Shown: positions 33,370 through 43,048 of the stretch, piece by piece
Position numbering within the stretch: the first letter of the stretch is position 1
Layout of the letters: each line of letters opens with the position of its first letter
From: Paralithodes platypus
Taxonomy: Eukaryota; Arthropoda; Malacostraca; Decapoda; Lithodidae
DNA length: 64,000 nucleotides
Assembly (NCBI GenBank): GCA_032716605.1
Contig: CM064539.1
Coordinates: forward strand, 3,442,825-3,506,824
Direction of reading: 5' to 3'
Notes under the pieces: model-generated
What the model was told of the DNA's origin: nothing
What the model saw: the letters and a program-made list of their open reading frames with translations, nothing else
Databases searched by the model: none
Translations under genes and position numbers: made by a program

Positions 33370-33712
33370 TCAGGTGAAGGTATTGAGGGATAAGCCTTTA
33401 CAACGGCACCTCGTACCTACTTTCTACTTTACTATTTTCTGAAGAGTGTTAAACCTCGCCAACGACAACGTATACAGACTAATAACACACATAACAAAGC
33501 AACTCCAACAGCTTCCTGTCTTTCCAACACCCCTTCTTCCCTCTCTACACTCTTCAGAAAAATAGGAAAAGTAGAATGTAGATACGAGGTGCTGTTGTAA
33601 AGGCTTATCCCTCAATACCTTCACCTACACCTGACCAGAGAGGAGAAGGGGTGTTGGAGAGAGAGGAAGCTATTGGAGTGGCTTTGATATGTGTGTTATT
33701 AGTCTGTATACA
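33370..33712. repeat. Interlocking inverted repeats, X-S-X'-S'
   Basis: X (33370-33449, TCAGGTGAAGGTATTGAGGG...) is the reverse complement of X' (33547-33634, ...CTCAATACCTTCACC). The spacer S (33469-33545, CGTATACAGACTAATAACAC...) is itself the reverse complement of S' (33638-33711, ...GTGTTATTAGTCTGTATAC). The arms are about 75-85 bp with a few small indels. The two hairpins cannot both form fully. No ORF. Confidence 0.9.
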
Positions 33713-33714
33713 TC

Positions 33715-33850
33715 ATAGAGGTGTCCCCCCAACTGGGTGCAAGCATGTTAAATACGCTAGGACATACTACCACACCCACTAAATGTCTGCCTTGGCTGGG
33801 ATCGAATTCAGACCAAGCAGATTCACACAATCTAGGCTACATGAGTGTGG
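33715..33850 (-). ncRNA. tRNA-derived SINE, second type
   Basis: Minus strand: TGTAGCCTAGATTGTGTGAA (box A-like) and TTCGATCCCAGCCAAGG (box B-like), then GTGGGTGTGGTAGTATGTCC as body. Different from the 30180/46005 SINE. Confidence 0.55.
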
Positions 33851-33958
33851 AGGGAGGTTAAAATAATGAAACCAGTGCTACCAATATGGAGGAGGTTGGC
33901 CGGTCTCTTGAAACTAGCCTATAGGGTATTTTGGTCTATAGTGTAGGCTACAGTCGCG

Positions 33959-34163
33959 CTAATAAGTGATGTCTCGGCACCAATTATGTTTTGATCAATA
34001 ATTGGTATCAGCAAAATGTACTCACGATATCTTCTTTCTGAGTGAGATATACAACCATATTACTACACTTACCCGCCCTATTCAACATCTGACAGAAATT
34101 AATACAGCACAGAGCGAGACAAACGTAATGACAGCTGAGACATGACTTATTAGCGCCACCGTA
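33959..34163 (+). mobile_element. TA-C MITE, copy 3
   Basis: TACAGTCGCGCTAATAAGTG to CTTATTAGCGCCACCGTA, TA on each side; interior ATTGGTATCAGCAAAATG and CAAACGTAATGACAGCTGAG. Confidence 0.9.
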
Positions 34164-34751
34164 CCCTAGTGACAGAGATTGGCAAACACGCTACATGATT
34201 CTGCACATATACTCTATTCTTTATTCACCTTTCTCATCTACAAGCCCCAACACTCTGGAGAAGGTTGTCACTGAAGGAAGTCGTTTTATCTGTAGCTATA
34301 TACCGCTATGTTGGTATGCGCGCGTTTGTGTTTCGTGAATCTATTTAAGTTACCCTATAAACCTTAGTTTTCTATGATTTAATAAATATAGAAAATTACA
34401 TTTTATGACAAACTTAAGTATAATTAATTCACAATAATTAAACAGTTTTAAATGATACAACGCTTGTAATCGGTTCAAAATCTTCTTGATTATAGCTTAT
34501 ATGATTTATCTCAAAACTATACTTGATTAACTAGCCTAATATACCAATAAATCTATCACGACCTATTCGCCTAGGGCCCTAGAGTGAAATATTCTAACTG
34601 CGTCATTCTCATTCAAACTTCTGCTCAGGTAGGACGTTCAAGTATTTACTGTAGTTTTGATAGTGATATTTGTACGTGTCTAGCCATAAATCGAGGGAAG
34701 TTTCATTCTACGAACTTCTTGAGCATTAATTAGTATTTGTTAAAGTACTCT
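34164..34751. other. No gene seen; AT-rich DNA upstream of candidate gene
   Basis: Repeat-free to the eye, unlike most of the window, which fits a gene's flank. No further motif is supported. Confidence 0.4.
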
Positions 34752-34792
34752 TATAAATATAAATACGACAAAGCTTTAGGTTTTGTCATTAA
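34752..34792 (+). promoter_or_regulatory. TATA box and initiator upstream of the 190-codon ORF
   Basis: TATAAATATAAATA at 34752-34765. The second TATAAATA (34758) is 30 bp before the A of TCATTA (34786-34791), which matches 5 of 6 positions of the arthropod initiator TCAKTY. The spacing is canonical. This would give a 5' leader of only about 15 nt before the ATG at 34803. Confidence 0.5.
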
Positions 34793-34802
34793 ATAACACA
34801 AA

Positions 34803-35375
34803 ATGACTGACCGTGGAGTCAAGCGGCCACGGGACGGTTCTCATCCTAAATATAATGAATGGTGTTACCAGAATGACATAATGACGAACTTTGCCAAGAA
34901 GCAAAAAATGGAAGTGACACGTCCGCAGCCACAGGCGTCCCGAGGCGTTGTTAAACTTGTTGACCCCAAACCGTTGGGAAGAACTCTGCCAAAAACTAAG
35001 GATTTTCGTTCCGTCCATGGCAAGACTAACCCTGCTACAATGTCTCTGAGGCAGCGGTTGCTTGGAACCATCTCTAAGAATAGGTTCGCGTATGGTCTGA
35101 CTAACCCATCTTGCAAACTAAACAGCAAGCCTGGTAGCAGTTACAGCGTGCGGAATACAATGACACCAAAACCCGCCTTCCCCAAACCAGTCCAAATGGT
35201 GGCAAATGAGGTCCAGGAACGAGCTGCCAGTAGCTGGAAGGCCAGGACTTCCCAGGCAATTACTACACAACGACAACGAGTATGTGAAAGCAAGAACCCC
35301 TGCACGAATGGTTCAAGGAAGATGTCTTCCTGGAATGCTGTAGCGGTCAGTATCGCTAAAAATCCCGAAAACTAA
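34803..35375 (+). CDS. Basic 190-residue protein, unrecognised; best intact gene in the window
   Basis: Uninterrupted frame from ATG (context ACAAAATGA, good for an animal start) to TAA, with a TATA/Inr block just upstream and no repeat within it. I do not recognise the protein. It is rich in Lys, Arg, Pro, Ser, Thr and Asn, with no signal peptide, membrane segment or enzyme motif. Near the N-terminus KRPRDG (about 8-13) and KKQK (about 32-35) resemble nuclear localisation clusters; LRQRLLGTISKNRF lies near residues 81-94. These suggest a disordered nuclear or nucleic-acid-binding protein, which is inference. It appears intronless, so it could be a single-exon gene or a recent retrocopy, though I see no poly-A tail or flanking duplication. 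A minus-strand frame (34776-35018) overlaps but has no supporting signals. Confidence 0.55.
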   Translation: MTDRGVKRPRDGSHPKYNEWCYQNDIMTNFAKKQKMEVTRPQPQASRGVVKLVDPKPLGRTLPKTKDFRSVHGKTNPATMSLRQRLLGTISKNRFAYGLTNPSCKLNSKPGSSYSVRNTMTPKPAFPKPVQMVANEVQERAASSWKARTSQAITTQRQRVCESKNPCTNGSRKMSSWNAVAVSIAKNPEN

Positions 35376-35749
35376 GCATTTTCCGATAAAAACTCCTTCC
35401 CGGAAGCATCCTATTTTTGTGTTGCATGTACGATAATTAGGCATTCGCTAACTACTTAAAAATATATATTTTAGTTGATTTGCTGTGATCCATTTATGTA
35501 TTAGCTATTTTATATGATACTTTATATTTTTTGTTATGTATGGTATGTTTTGTTATACTAAAAGGAGCTTAATCAATAATTACTTTTCTTTTATGTTATC
35601 GTTAGGATTGTCACACTTCAGTGAGGAATGTGTGTTTTTAAACTTTTAATTACATTAACATTCTTTTCAAATGTTAAAAAAAGGATACTAATTGTGTTAC
35701 TAGTTTAAGTGTAGCCTAATAATTTGAAAGCATAAACCATTAAGGGGGA
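35376..35749 (+). other. 3' flank of the candidate gene; no further feature
   Basis: AT-rich. No perfect AATAAA near the stop; ATTAAA-like and AATAAT-like words exist but do not define a cleavage site. Confidence 0.35.
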
Positions 35750-36101
35750 TCACCTGTTTTTCTTCTCTCCTTTTCTGTCTCTCTCTTTCTCTACCTTGTG
35801 TTCATTCGGCCCCATTCAGCCTACTATTTTAAGACGTTTATCCCCATCTAGGTGTCGATTTTTTGCTGGCGAGCGATAGCGAGCCAGCATTGTATGGAGA
35901 AATACAGCTTCGCCTACAAGTATAGCCTGCTGTCAGGATTTGTTTTTTAAATATGTTGGCTCGCTACCGCTTGCCAGGAAAAAAAAACGACACCTGGATG
36001 GGGATAAGCGTCTTAAAACAGTAGGCTGAATGGGGCCGAATGGATACAAACCAGAGAAAGAGGGAGAGAGAGAGAGAGAAAAACGAGGTGAGCCCCCTTA
36101 A
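35750..36101 (+). mobile_element. TTAA-B foldback MITE, copy 8, complete ends
   Basis: TTAAGGGGGATCACC to GAGGTGAGCCCCCTTAA (352 bp), the clearest pair of terminal repeats for the family. Arms intact; the central hairpin is eroded (ACAGCTTCGCCTAC). Confidence 0.92.
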
Positions 36102-36137
36102 AACACGTATTAAGTACTGCTCCGTATATCATTTTCT

Positions 36138-36290
36138 TTACATTTAACCTGTTCTGTACCGGCTAAGTTTGTTTAATTATTTTCTAGCCACTATTGAACT
36201 ATTTAATTCAGTTTAAACAAGGCCCTCCAACAATTAACAGGATTCGAATTATCTCACTTAACCCTTTTTACTACCACACATCCGTCTTAA
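36138..36290 (+). mobile_element. TTAA-D MITE left part, cut by TTAA-A
   Basis: CCTGTTCTGTACCGGC, TTCTAGCCACTATTGAACTA and CTACCACACATCCGTC, where the family continues CTTCCTAAGC. The TTAA-A element begins at this TTAA. Confidence 0.6.
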
Positions 36291-36623
36291 GGGGAGGTTT
36301 TTAGTGTGTTTTCTAAGACTTCCATCAAGCTTGAAATTACACCCCCTTGACCCCCTTTCAAGATAAATTTGTACATTTTTCGGTAGAAAAATGTCCCGGC
36401 CGAAGGCCGACTCCTCTTAAAATACAGGCTCGCTATCGCTCGCCAGGAAAAAATTGACACCTAAATGGCACGAAAGGTCTTAAAAATGGCATAATTGGGG
36501 CGAAAGTTCTTAAAATCGCCAAACTAATGGGGCGATCGTCCTAAAATCTCAAAAGCAATGGGGCTAAACATGAGGGAGAAAGGGGTATAGAAAATAATCC
36601 CTCAAGTGGAAATCTGCTCTTAA
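36287..36623 (-). mobile_element. TTAA-A MITE, copy 7
   Basis: TTAAGGGGAGGTTTTTAGTG to GTGGAAATCTGCTCTTAA; core in reverse with CGGCCGAAGGCCG and GTAGAAAAATGT. Confidence 0.88.
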
Positions 36624-36660
36624 ACTACACCTTCACCACCATTACGTAATTTGTCATCAT

Positions 36661-37212
36661 ATATGCTGGTTACCATTAGACGCTTTTCTGGTTACCATTA
36701 GACGCTTTTCTGGTTACCATTAGACGCTTTTCTGGTTACCATTAGACGCTTTTCTGGTTACCATTAGACGCTTTTCTGGTACCATAAACTAGCCGCTTTT
36801 CTGGTCAAATACCCCTGATGGTAACAAAGGCTTTTTGGTTACCATTAGGCTCACGATTTTTGGTTAACTCATTAGACGCTTTTATGGTTACCATTAAACC
36901 GCTTTTCTGGTTACATTAGACACTTTTCTGGTTACCATTAGACGCTTTCTGGTTACCATTAGACGCTGCTGGTTGACATTAGACGCTTTTCTGGTTACCA
37001 TTAGACGCTTTTCTGGTTACCATTAGACGCTTTTCTGGTTACCATTAGACGCTTTTCTGGTTACCATTAGACGCTTTTCTGGTTACCATTAGACGATTTT
37101 CTGGTTACCATTAGACGCTTTTCTGGTTACCATTAGACGCTTTTCTGGTTACCATTAGACGCTTTTCTGGTTACCATTAAACGCTTTTCTGGTTACCATT
37201 AGACGCTTTTCT
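36661..37212 (+). repeat. 22-bp tandem array derived from TTAA-D
   Basis: About 24 copies of CTGGTTACCATTAGACGCTT plus TT, with some shortened or mutated units around 36780-36980. The unit matches the subterminal D sequence (CTGGCTACCATTAGACGATT). A stray TTAA-E piece (AAATACCCCTGATGGTAACA) lies at 36810. D-type right-end text follows the array. Confidence 0.93.
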
Positions 37213-37362
37213 TTAGTTTATAATCTACCTCTACGACTCAGAGGGGTAAATGCGATGTTCATAAACCCTCTTGATAGCATAGGTCCTTTCTAAACTGCGT
37301 AAAGTCGTGCAATGGTAGCCAGAATCGAAGGTAAAAAGGCGTCAAGGTGCTGAAGGGGTTAA
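37213..37362 (+). mobile_element. TTAA-D right end following the array
   Basis: ATAGGTCCTTTCTAAACTGC, GTAGCCAGAATCGAAGG and GTGCTGAAGGGGTTAA. Together with 36661-37212 this looks like one internally expanded D element. The TTAA 37359-37362 also starts TTAA-A copy 8. Confidence 0.75.
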
Positions 37363-37820
37363 GGGGAGATGGGTCGTTTTTCTACCCCCTTTCTCCCTCA
37401 TGTTTAGCCCCATTTTACTTTTCAGATTTGTAGATGTTTGTCCCATTAGTTTGTCGATTTTATGACCTTTCGCCCGATTTCTTTGTCAATATTAAGACCT
37501 TTCGTCCTATTTAAGTGTTGATTTTTTGTCCTGGCGAACGATAGTGAGCCTGTAATTTTCGGCTGGAACATTTTTTCTACCAAAAAATTTACAAATTAAT
37601 CTAGAAGGAGAATCTAATGGATGTTGTTGTTGTTGTTTTTTTAAGTTTGATGGAGGTCTAGGGAGGAAACTAGAAAAATAATATATAAATAAAAAATCGA
37701 CCTACCTAAAAAGAACCATTTTAAGACCTTTCGCCTCATTTCTTTGTCAATATTAAGACCTTTCGTCCTATTTAGGTGTCGATATTTGTCCTGGCGAACG
37801 ATAGTGAGCCTGTGTACGAT
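37359..37820 (+). mobile_element. TTAA-A MITE, copy 8, with partial duplication
   Basis: TTAAGGGGAGATGGGTCG start. The block from ATTTTAAGACCTTTCGCC to GATAGTGAGCCTGT occurs twice (about 37446-37550 and 37720-37814). The right end is not identifiable and the core hairpin is lost. Confidence 0.75.
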
Positions 37821-37975
37821 TCCGACAAGGAGTGGTTTGGCAGCCATGCTACCCTCGCCGGAAGGCAGTAGTTCTCACCTTAACCCCTTCACCATGACTA
37901 CACCTTTTTTACCTTATGGCTATCCAGTTTAAGAAGTAACTATTCTGAACTTCTATCGGAATGGTATTTACCATT

Positions 37976-38312
37976 TTAAGGGGAGGTTTTTAGTTTGGTC
38001 CCTAGATATCCTTCAAGCTTAAGATTACACCCCCTTGAGCCCCTTTCAAGATAAATTTGTACATTTTTCGGTAGAAAAATTTCCCGGCTGAAAGCCGGTT
38101 CCTCTTAAATTACAGGCTCGCTATCGCTCGCCAGGATAAAATCGACACCTAAATGGCACGAAAGGTCTTAAAATTTACAGAAATGGTTGAAAGTTCTTAA
38201 AATCGTCAAAATAATGGGGCAAACGTCTTAAAATTAGAAAACACAATGGGGCTAAACATGAGGGAGAAAGGAGTCAAGGAAATAATCCCTCAAGTGGATA
38301 TAATCCCCTTAA
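37976..38312 (-). mobile_element. TTAA-A MITE, copy 9, complete
   Basis: TTAAGGGGAGGTTTTTAGTT to GTGGATATAATCCCCTTAA. The core hairpin in sense orientation reads CCGGCTTTCAGCCGG, a compensated variant of CCGGCCTTCGGCCGG. Confidence 0.9.
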
Positions 38313-38360
38313 GTCCTAGTAGAGTATTAGTTAAACCAAATTGTGATAACCATGGGAAGA

Positions 38361-38676
38361 ATAGAAAATCAGTCCTTGTGTTGAAAGGGGTACTGTGGGG
38401 GGGACCTGGAGCCAGACACCAATAGAAAATCAGTCCTTGTGTTGAAAGGGGTACTGTGGGGGGGACCTGGAGCCAGACACCAATAGAAAATCAGTCCTTG
38501 TGTTGAAAGGGGTACTGTGGGGGGGACCTGGGGCCAGACACCAATAGAAAATCAGTCCTTATGTTGAAAGGGGTACTGTGGGGGGGACCTGGAGCCAGAC
38601 ACCAATAGAAAATCAGTCCTTGTGTTGAAAGGGGTACTGTGGGGGGCGGGGGGGAAACCTGGAGCCAGACACCAAT
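38361..38676 (+). repeat. 61-bp tandem repeat, five copies
   Basis: Unit starts ATAGAAAATCAGTCCTTGTG and ends CCTGGAGCCAGACACCA; starts at 38361, 38422, 38483, 38544 and 38605. Nearly identical copies imply recent expansion; the last has a GGGGCGGGGGGG insertion. Confidence 0.95.
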
Positions 38677-38731
38677 ATTACTACTACCACTACCATCACT
38701 AATACCACCAACAGAAACTACAGAAGTATAG

Positions 38732-38932
38732 TGTCTTCGCTGTAAGTAGGCGAGACCTCATGACCTAACCTCTGTAACTCAAAAACGATTAGAGTAATCG
38801 AGCTAATATTTCTACCATTTGGGAAGAGTCGGTCAAGTAATAGATGTGGAAATGTACAGCCAATTTGTTAAGAGCCCTTTGAGTTACAGAGGATAGAAGT
38901 CATGATGTATCGCCTACTTACAGCGTCTGCAG
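38732..38932 (+). mobile_element. F-like foldback element, diverged subfamily
   Basis: GCTGTAAGTAGGCGAGAC and TATCGCCTACTTACAGCG are inverted ends; interior CCATTTGGGAAGAGTCGGTC and AATGTACAGCCAATTTG match F. Confidence 0.75.
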
Positions 38933-39044
38933 ACAGTCACCTCACCTCCAGGGAAGGTTGGACAACTTCTTCCTAAAGTCTCGCGTAACAAAGAGGCCTA
39001 AAAGACAAACTTGCAGGCGGGTAAGTGCATGCAATTAACAAGTG

Positions 39045-39115
39045 CCTTTTTCTATGAGTGAGTGAGGGAGACAAAAGTCAGAACTGCCAGAGACGAGGGC
39101 CAAAATAGAGGAAGG
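39045..39115 (-). mobile_element. LINE-G 3' tail fragment
   Basis: Reverse of the family tail: ATGAGTGAGTGAGGGAGACA, AAAGTCAGAACTGCC. Confidence 0.6.
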
Positions 39116-39202
39116 ATAGAGCCTACTGACATTACACTGATTTCTTTATTTTAGCAATGTTCAGAAATGTTCCTTTACCATTTCAATCCTTTAAGAGGAA
39201 TG

Positions 39203-39417
39203 TTAACCCGTCCAGTACCAGGGACGTTCTTTTCATCCTATTCTGGCAACTATTAGAAGATTATATTCAGCTTAGGAAGGACCTCTAGCAAAAACGAGGC
39301 TTCAAGCCATGTCGACCAACCCTTTTAACTACCACAGATCCTTCCTAAGCTGCATAATATCGTCTAAATATAGCTAGAATAAAATATAACACACGTCGCT
39401 GGTACTCAAAGGGTTAA
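39203..39417 (+). mobile_element. TTAA-D MITE, copy 6, complete reference copy
   Basis: TTAACCCGTCCAGTACCAGG to CGCTGGTACTCAAAGGGTTA plus A; 215 bp, TTAA at both ends, all internal landmarks present. Its right TTAA is shared with TTAA-A. Confidence 0.93.
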
Positions 39418-39749
39418 GGGGAGATTTCCACTTAAGGGATTTTTTCCTTTACCCCCTTCTCCCTCATGTTTAGCCCCATTGCTTTTGAGATTTTAAGACG
39501 TTCGCCCCATTAGTTTGACGATTTTAAGAACTTTCACCCAATTGATGTCACTTTTAAGACCTTTCGTCCCATTTAGGTGTCGATTTTTTCCTGGCGAGCG
39601 ATAGCGAGCCTGCAATTTAAAAGGAATCGGCCTTCGGCCGGGACATTTTTCTACCGAAAAATGTACAAATTTATCTTGAAAGGGGATGAAGGGGGTGTAA
39701 TTTCAAGCTTGATGGAAGTCTAGGAAACACCCTAAAAACCTCCCCTTAA
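39414..39749 (+). mobile_element. TTAA-A MITE, copy 10, complete reference copy
   Basis: TTAAGGGGAGATTTCCACTT to AAAAACCTCCCCTTAA, 336 bp. In order: GCCCCATTAGTTT-type tandem blocks, GGCGAGCGATAGCGAGCC, hairpin CGGCCTTCGGCCG, hairpin ACATTTTTCTACCGAAAAAT, and CAAGCTTGATGGAAGTCTAG. Confidence 0.94.
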
Positions 39750-40011
39750 GCAAGATAGCAATTAAATCAATGATTATACCACAAGCTCTAATCTGATTAT
39801 ACCACAAGCTCTAATCTGATTATTATAGTGAATGGGCATAATTTATCAGAAGCCAAGATAAGAAAGTAGCATTTCACTTTTATTTGATATATTATTAACA
39901 GATTTGAATGTTGCTAATACAAACTTGATAATTTCAGATTCTGGAGAGAACTGAGCAGAACGAGTAGCAGCCGTCTCGTCGCACGCAGGCTGCCACCATG
40001 ATTAACCCTTT

Positions 40012-40341
40012 CACGCATATGATGCGATTTTGAGTATATTGGGGATACTTTAAAGCCTTTGTTACCATCAGGGGTATTTAGAAACCTTTAGTTTAGTTAC
40101 TTCAACCTCTGCAGTTGTCTTTGAGTTAGCTGTGTTGAGCCTATTGGGGATACTTTAAAGCCTTTGTTACCATCAGGGGTATTTAGAAACCTTTAGTTTA
40201 GTTACTTCAACCTCTGCAGTTGTCTTTGAGTTAGCTGTGGGCAGAAAACTAATTTTGGAGAGGTAATTATAAGAGTGAGATAACTCTATTTCTTATTGCT
40301 AATCTGGCAACCTCTGCGTCATAAATGCGTGAAAGGGTTAA
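40012..40341 (+). mobile_element. TTAA-E MITE, copy 2, two internal units
   Basis: TTAACCCTTTCACGCATATG to AATGCGTGAAAGGGTTAA with two tandem copies of the roughly 104-bp block. Right TTAA shared with TTAA-B. Confidence 0.93.
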
Positions 40342-40695
40342 GGAAGCCCACCTCGGTTTTTTTTTTTTTTTTTATCTTTCTTTCTCTTTGGCTTGTATCC
40401 ATTTGGCCCCATTCAGCCTACTGTTTTAAGTTGACCCCCATCCAGGTGTCAATATTTTCCTGGCGAGCGGTAGCGAGCCAGCATATATATATATTTGTTT
40501 TGACGGCAAGCTAAATCCGGCGAAGCCGGATTTCTCCATACAATGCTGGCTCGCTATCGCTAGCCAGGAAGAAATAGACACCCGGATGGGGATAAACTTC
40601 TTAAAACAATTGGCTGAATGGGGCCGAATGGATAAAAGCCAGAGAAGAGAGAAAAGGAGAGAAAGATAAAAGACAATAGCCGGCCACCCCCCTTA
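40338..40695 (+). mobile_element. TTAA-B foldback MITE, copy 9
   Basis: TTAAGGAAGCCCACCTCGG to GCCGGCCACCCCCCTTAA. The segment between the left arm and hairpin is shortened (GCAAGCTAAATCCGGCGAAG). Confidence 0.92.
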
Positions 40696-40763
40696 AGGCA
40701 TGCAGGCAGAGTTGAAATGGTGGTGACCTCCTTAACCCCCCCCCCCCCCTGGTAGCCAGTACT

Positions 40764-41474
40764 ATAGGTAGCACCAGCCAACTTAACAATAATCTTGAAC
40801 ATTAACTTCTTATAACTCTAAGTGAATGAAAGCAATTGGGCTGACTTTCCTATCATTTGGGAAGAGTCCACCAGGAAATAGGTTAATATTTAAAGCCAGT
40901 TGCTTTAGGCCCTTTTGAGTTAGAGAAGTCTTCTTATAACTCGAAATTAATGAAAGCAATTGGGCTGACGTTTCTATAATTTGGGAAGAGTCCACCAAGA
41001 AATAGGTTAATATTTAAAGCCAGTTGCTTTAGGCCCTTTTGAGTTAGAGAAGTCTTCTTATAACTCGAAATTAATGAAAGCAATTGGGCTGACGTTTCTA
41101 TAATTTGGGAAGAGTCCACCAAGAAATAGGTTAATATTTAAAGCCAGTTTGCTTTAGGCCCTTTGGAGATAGAGAAGTCTTCTTATAACTCGAAATTAAT
41201 GAAAGCAATTGGGCTGACGTTTCTATAATTTGGGAAGAGTCCACCAAGAAATAGGTTAATATTTAAAGCCAGTTTGCTTTAGCCCCTTTTGAGTTAGAGA
41301 AGTCTTCTTAAAACTCGAAATTAATGAAAGCAATTGGGCTGACGTTTCTATAATTTGGGAAGAGTCCACCATGAAATAGGTGTGGATATTTACAGCCAGT
41401 TAGCTCTAGGCCCCTTTGAGTTAGAGAGGTCGGGGATTAAGATTATTGTCAAGTTCGTTGGCGCTACCTATACC
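40764..41474 (+). mobile_element. F foldback MITE, copy 3, five internal tandem units
   Basis: ACTATAGGTAGCACCAGCCA at the left and GTTGGCGCTACCTATA at the right. Between them a roughly 124-bp unit (TTAGAGAAGTCTTCTTATAA ... CTTTAGGCCCTTTTGAG) repeats, with units starting near 40919, 41043, 41168 and 41292 after a first diverged one. The unexpanded form is at 19163. Confidence 0.9.
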
Positions 41475-41570
41475 ACAATCGTGAACAGCGGGCTCCAGAT
41501 CCCCCTGGTTCACCTGAACGTGTTCATGCTACCTGGGTGCAGTCTTCCTAAACAATTGTCCTCCATTAAT

Positions 41571-41681
41571 TTCTTTCTTTGCAATATACTGTCCCTTCTT
41601 TGCAATATACTGTCCCTTCTTTGCAATATACTGTCCCTTCTTTGCAATATACTGTCCCTTCTTTGCAATATACTGTCCCTT
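41571..41681 (+). repeat. 21-bp tandem repeat, about five copies
   Basis: Unit TTTGCAATATACTGTCCCTT plus C, nearly perfect. Confidence 0.95.
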
Positions 41682-41689
41682 CTCCCTTA

Positions 41690-43040
41690 ATCTCGGCAAT
41701 TTCATTCACGCTGTCCATTTTCTCAATGAAATGAATTTTATCTATGAACTTTTTACTTTTCCAAACCATTGTGTTTTAGACTGAAAGCATCAACTTAAAG
41801 GAGTTTCAATATAAATTGGTGATACACAATGTAGTGTTGATTTCAGTGGACGGATCTCAAAGTATTACAGAAACCAGGTTGACGGATATGGATTGTAGTT
41901 TTCATGGTAATATTATGCCAAAGAAGCACAATTAGAAATTGAAGAGAACAGAGTTGAAGCAGTTCTTGAATATGAATGTTGGTACATATGATGTACGCCC
42001 AGTTAGAATGCCTCATGACAAGGAAGGAAATACTAATGATCAAGCACGTTAGTATTTGTTTGTAGTTAAACCTAAGTTGATAGTCACTATGATTGCACTT
42101 GCCAAAGTATGTGGAATAACAATACACTTCTATTTTTATTTTTATTTTATTTTTATTTTTTGAGGGGGTGGCGCCACACAGGTTATCTGTAGACTACAAT
42201 ACATAATACATTGATTGACAACCTGATCAAAATTGTATATATATTATTTGCATTGAAGCTCTACATTCCTACCTATTTATGTTAACGGTTTCTATATACT
42301 TGAATGGGAAACTATGCAGAATACATTCACTTTTTCTATATTAATTTGCTGCACAACTATACTGAAGTCTGAACAAACAAAAAATATCTACCTAATTTGT
42401 CTGATTATCTTTGAAGTTTAAGGTACTAATATTCATAGACAACGCATTAAGTTATTTGTACAAAGCGATGGGTAATGCAATGGTTGAAAACCTGAAATTT
42501 GTTATTGAAATTTGTGACAGGTACCTACCCGATAGCACTATCGTTAGTGAGTGCTGTACTGTATTTTATATATTATTTTGTAATAGTATAGATATCTTAT
42601 CAATATTTGTATTTTTTACTATTGTTAATGTCTTGTCATGTTGCAAATTTGATTTTAAATAATATTTTGACATTTAACATGTAGTTTCTTTATTCATGCA
42701 GAGTTTAGTAAAATTTGCCAGAACGTCCCGGACTTCCCAAACTTGACTACTTCCTTTAACGTGACGATAGTGCGTTGTTATATGTGCGATTGGTTTGCTT
42801 GGGAAACAGATTAACTTGCTCATGTAGTGGTGTACACCCTATGTGGTGGATTGTGTTCTTTTATTTAATAATTTTCATTTTAGTAAGCGTTGTTTCCACA
42901 TAGCGATTTTGATAATTTAATTTGACTTTATATTGTCCTTGTCCCAATTTTGGTTTGTTTAGTTTGCAAGTTTTACATTTTAATTGCATATTATGACTCC
43001 TGACTTTCTTTTTTAAAGCATGAAAAACTATTACTATAAT
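41690..43040. other. AT-rich region, possible transposase trace only
   Basis: Mostly non-repetitive. At 42420-42525 the plus frame gives KVLIFIDNALSYLYKAMGNA, weakly like the DNAPxH region of Tigger/pogo transposases, followed by CAG|GTACCT which could be a splice donor. The evidence is thin and no gene is called. Confidence 0.25.
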
Positions 43041-43048
43041 CTACTTGA

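Noticed and set aside
34803..35375. Destruction box in the 190-residue protein (RQRLLGTISKN)
   Set aside because: Spacing to the Asn differs from the RxxLxxxxN consensus, so a cell-cycle role is not supported.
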